Below are positions 61,217 through 64,000 of a DNA stretch of 64,000 nt, in pieces. This DNA comes from Megachile rotundata (taxonomy: Eukaryota > Arthropoda > Insecta > Hymenoptera > Megachilidae). The DNA is taken from assembly GCF_050947335.1 (NCBI RefSeq), contig NW_027473352.1, forward strand, positions 124,001-188,000, in the 5' to 3' direction. The notes beneath the pieces are model-generated. The model saw only the letters and a list, made by a program, of their open reading frames with translations, did not search any database and was not told the origin of the DNA. How positions within the stretch are numbered: the stretch's first letter is position 1; every line of letters starts with the position of its first letter. The position numbers and the translations under genes are program-made.

Positions 61217-63324
61217 GTGTGGTCGTGATTGTGTGATCGTGATTGTGTGATCGTGTTTGTGTGATCGTGATTGTGATTGTGACTGCGTGGTTGTGATTGT
61301 GTGCTTGTGATTGTGTGATTGTGATTGTGTGATTGTGATTGTGTGATTGTGATTGTGTGATTGTGATTGTGTGATTGTGATTGTGTGATTGTGGTTGTGT
61401 GATTGTGAGTGTGTGATTGTGATTGTGTGATTGTGATTGTGTGATTGTGATTGTGTGATTGTGATTGTGTGATTGTGATTGTGTGATTGTGATTGTGTGA
61501 TTACGATTGTGTGATTGTGTGATTGTGATTGTGTGATTGTGATTGTGTGATTGTGATTGTGTGATTGTGATTGTATGATTGTGATTGTGTGATTGTGATT
61601 GTGTGATTGTGATTGTGTGATTGTGATTGTGATTGTGTGATTGTGATTGTATGATTGTGATTGTGTGATTGTGATTGTGTGATTGTGATTGTGTGATTGT
61701 GATTGTGTGATTGTGATTGTGTGATTGTGATTGTGTGATTGTGATTGTGTGATTGTGATTGTGTGATTGTGATTGTGTGATTGTGATTGTGTGATTGTGA
61801 TTGTGTGATTGTGATTGTGTGATTGTGATTGTGTGATTGTGATTGTGTGATTGTGATTGTGTGATTGTGATTGTGTGATTGTGATTGTGTGATTGTGATT
61901 GTGTGATTGTGATTGTGTGATTGTGATTGTGTGATTGTGATTGTGTGATTGTGATTGTGTGATTGTGATTGTGTGATTGTGATTGTGTGATTGTGATTGT
62001 GTGATTGTGATTGTGTGATTGTGATTGTGTGATTGTGATTGTGTGATTGTGATTGTGTGATTGTGTGATCGTGGTTGTGATTGTGTGATTGTGATTGTGT
62101 GATTGTGATTGTGTGATTGTGATTGTGTGATTGTGATTGTGTGATTGTGATTGTGTGATTGTGATTGTGTGATTGTGATTGTGTGATTGTGATTGTGTGA
62201 TTGTGATTGTGTGATTGTGATTGTGTGATTGTGATTGTGTGATTGTGATTGTGTGATTGTGATTGTGTGATTGTGATTGTGTGATTGTGATTGTGTGATT
62301 GTGATTGTGTGATTGTGATTGTGTGATTGTGATTGTGTGATTGTGATTGTGTGATTGTGATTGTGTGATTGTGATTGTGTGATTGTGATTGTGTGATTGT
62401 GATTGTGTGATTGTGATTGTGTGATTGTGATTGTGTGATTGTGATTGTGTGATTGTGATTGTGTGATTGTGATTGTGTGATTGTGATTGTGTGATTGTGA
62501 TTGTGTGATTGTGATTGTGTGATTGTGATTGTGTGATTGTGATTGTGTGATTGTGATTATGTGATTGTGATTGTGTGATTGTGATTGTGTGATTGTGATT
62601 GTGTGATTGTGATTGTGTGATTGTGATTGTGTGATTGTGATTGTGTGATTGTGATTGTGTGATTGTGATTGTGTGATTGTGATTGTGTGATTGTGATTGT
62701 GTGATTGTGATTGTGTGATTGTGATTGTGTGATTGTGATTGTGTGATTGTGATTGTGTGATTGTGATTGTGTGATTGTGATTGTGTGATTGTGATTGTGT
62801 GATTGTGATTGTGTGATTGTGATTGTGTGATTGTGATTGTGTGATTGTGATTGTGTGATTGTGATTGTGTGATTGTGATTGTGTGATTGTGATTGTGTGA
62901 TTGTGATTGTGTGATTGTGATTGTGTGATTGTGATTGTGTGATTGTGATTGTGTGATTGTGATTGTGTGATTGTGATTGTGTGATTGTGATTGTGTGATT
63001 GTGATTGTGTGATTGTGATTGTGTGATTGTGATTGTGTGATTGTGATTGTGTGATTGTGATTGTGTGATTGTGACTGTGTGATTGTGATTGTGTGATTGT
63101 GATTGTGTGATTGTGATTGTGTGACTGTGATTGTGTGATTGTGATTGTGTGTTTGTGATTGTGTGATTGTGATTGTGTGATTGTGATTGTGTGATTGTGA
63201 ATGTGTGATTGTGATTGTGTGATTGTGATTGTGTGATTGTGATTGTGTGATTGTGATTGTGTGATTGTGATTGTGTGACTGTGATTGTGATTGTGTGATT
63301 GTGATTGTGTGATTGTGATTGAGT
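61217..63324. repeat. Long plain array with sparse markers, second copy
   Basis: Counterpart of 47.4-49.4 kb: TACG at 61502, GATCGTGG at 62067 and GACTG at 63073. It is 12 units longer overall. A GATTATG near 62558 is private to this copy. Confidence 0.92.
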
Positions 63325-64000
63325 GATTGTGATTGTGTGATTGTGCGATCGTGATTGTGCGATCGCGATTGTGTGATTGTGATTGTGTGGTCGTGATTTT
63401 GTGATCGTGATTGCGTGATCGTGATTGTGTGATTGTGTTATTGTGATTGTGTTATTGTGATTGTGTGATCGTGATTGTGTGATCGTGATTGTGTGATGGT
63501 GATTGTGTGATGGTGATGGTGTGATTGTGATTGTGTGATCGTGACTGTGTGATCGTGATTGTGTGATCGTGATTGTGGGATTGTGACTGTGTGATTGTGT
63601 GATCGTGATTCTGTGATCGTGATTGTGTGATCGTGATTGTGTGATCGTGATTGTGTGATCGTGATTGTGTGATTGTGATTGTGTGATTGTGATTGTGTGA
63701 TTGTGATTGTGTGATTGTGATTGTGTGATTGTGATTGTGTGATTGTGATTGTGTGATTGTGATTGTGTGATGGTGATTGTGTGATTGTGATTGTGTGATT
63801 GTGATTGTGTGATTGTGATTGTGTGATTGTGATTGTGTGATTGTGATTGTTTGATTGTGATTGTGTGACTGTGATTGTGATTGTGTGATTGTGATTGTGT
63901 GATTGTGATTGTGTGATTGTGATTGAGTGATTGTGATTGTGTGATTGTGCGATCGTCATTGTGCGATCGCGATTGTGTGTTTGTGATTGTGTGGTCGTGA
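63325..64000. repeat. Variant-rich modules, second copy, cut by window end
   Basis: GCGATCGC near 63359, GTTATTG pair, GATGGTGATGG, four C8 units (63611-63666), a plain array with GATGG at 63769 and GTTTGATTG at 63850, then GATCGTCATTG, GCGATCGC and GTGTGTTTG up to the edge. It matches 49.38-50.05 kb, so the duplication continues beyond the window. Confidence 0.88.

Larger units (their letters stand above)
1..64000. repeat. 14-bp satellite DNA field, unit GTGTGATTGTGATT
   Basis: The full window is built from a 14-bp unit made of an 8-mer (GTGTGATT) and a 6-mer (GTGATT). The + strand consensus has 5 G, 7 T, 2 A and no C, so the strands are strongly asymmetric. No segment is inverted and no unrelated sequence interrupts the field. 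Homogeneous arrays alternate with variant-rich modules that recur as higher-order repeats. Such fields are typical of centromeric, pericentromeric, subtelomeric or other heterochromatic DNA in eukaryotes; the sequence alone does not say which. The satellite family was not recognised by name. Confidence 0.97.
58707..64000. repeat. Large segmental duplication, copy 2 (right end outside window)
   Basis: Copy of 44,982-50,051, 224 bp (16 units) longer over the comparable span. The surplus is spread over four arrays as 3, 1, 6 and 6 units. Isolated substitutions also differ, for example near 46839/60620 and a GATTATG only here. Confidence 0.9.

Noticed and set aside
8873..63970. GCGATCGC as the cyanobacterial HIP1 element
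   Set aside because: HIP1 is dispersed through cyanobacterial genomes. Here the palindrome arises only from three C variants meeting in one 14-mer within copied modules.
1..64000. Histidine/asparagine/glutamine-rich repeat protein, for example metal-binding or prion-like
   Set aside because: The composition follows directly from AATCACAATCACAC; there is no sign of selection on a protein.
1..64000. Telomeric repeat array
   Set aside because: The strand is GT-rich, but the unit matches no telomere repeat I know, GGG is rare, and long internal higher-order structure with dense variants is unlike a terminal telomere. A subtelomeric position stays possible.
1..64000. tRNA, rRNA, promoters, terminators or transposon ends
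   Set aside because: No segment departs from the 14-mer-derived word set for long enough to hold such a feature. No inverted repeats suited to hairpins were seen beyond short palindromes such as GCGATCGC.
1..64000. Bacterial or phage origin of the window
   Set aside because: A field of more than 64 kb of simple satellite with higher-order copies and no gene is not expected in a prokaryotic genome.

Overview
The whole window is one eukaryotic satellite DNA field. Every base belongs to, or is easily derived from, a 14-bp unit, GTGTGATTGTGATT on the + strand, always in the same orientation. I see no unique sequence, gene, RNA gene, transposon or CRISPR array. Unit positions are numbered G1 T2 G3 T4 G5 A6 T7 T8 G9 T10 G11 A12 T13 T14. 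'Plain' means the exact unit; C2, C4, C8 and C10 mean T-to-C at that position; G10 and G8 mean T-to-G. The unit is an 8-mer (GTGTGATT) plus a 6-mer (GTGATT). Both window edges lie inside the array, so the full field is larger than 64 kb. The host is probably an animal or plant sequenced with long reads. The many CpG/TpG alternatives suit a genome with CpG methylation, but I do not recognise the species.

Layout. About 1-43.7 kb is a mosaic. Variant-rich modules, identified by recurring rare words such as GACAGTGTTA, GTATCATCG, GACGTTGATGG, GTTATCG, GAATG and GCGATCGC, alternate with short homogeneous arrays of 7-60 units. Some arrays are fixed for one CpG-creating variant: C4 at 1.85, 4.2 and 6.3 kb; C10 at 5.1 and 7.1 kb; two 41-unit C2 blocks at 16.1-17.5 kb; C8 at 19.7, 25.4, 35.5 and 55.1 kb. 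G10 (GGG) clusters lie at 18.3, 31.8 and 33.8 kb. Higher-order tandem copies are clear: about 2.2-2.3 kb spacing at 1.8-7.3 kb, 5.6 kb (18.5-28.1 kb), 1,946 bp (30.5-34.4 kb), 714 and 1,078 bp (35.7-38.1 kb), and 1,490 bp (38.6-41.5 kb).

About 43.7-64 kb is dominated by long plain arrays of 50-100 units. It carries a large duplication (about 45.0-50.05 kb and 58.7-64.0 kb). The spacing of its markers rises from 13,725 to 13,949 bp only in whole multiples of 14, so the copies differ mainly in unit number. A smaller pair lies at 52.5-53.2 and 57.2-58.0 kb.

Coding potential. Long minus-strand open frames occur throughout but are compositional. The minus-strand consensus has no G and no TA step, so no stop codon can form in any of its three frames. 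All three frames spell the same circular 14-residue peptide (NHNHTITITQSQSH) because 42 bp equals three units. I therefore annotate no CDS. The biology here is satellite evolution: slippage, unequal exchange, local homogenisation and CpG decay.
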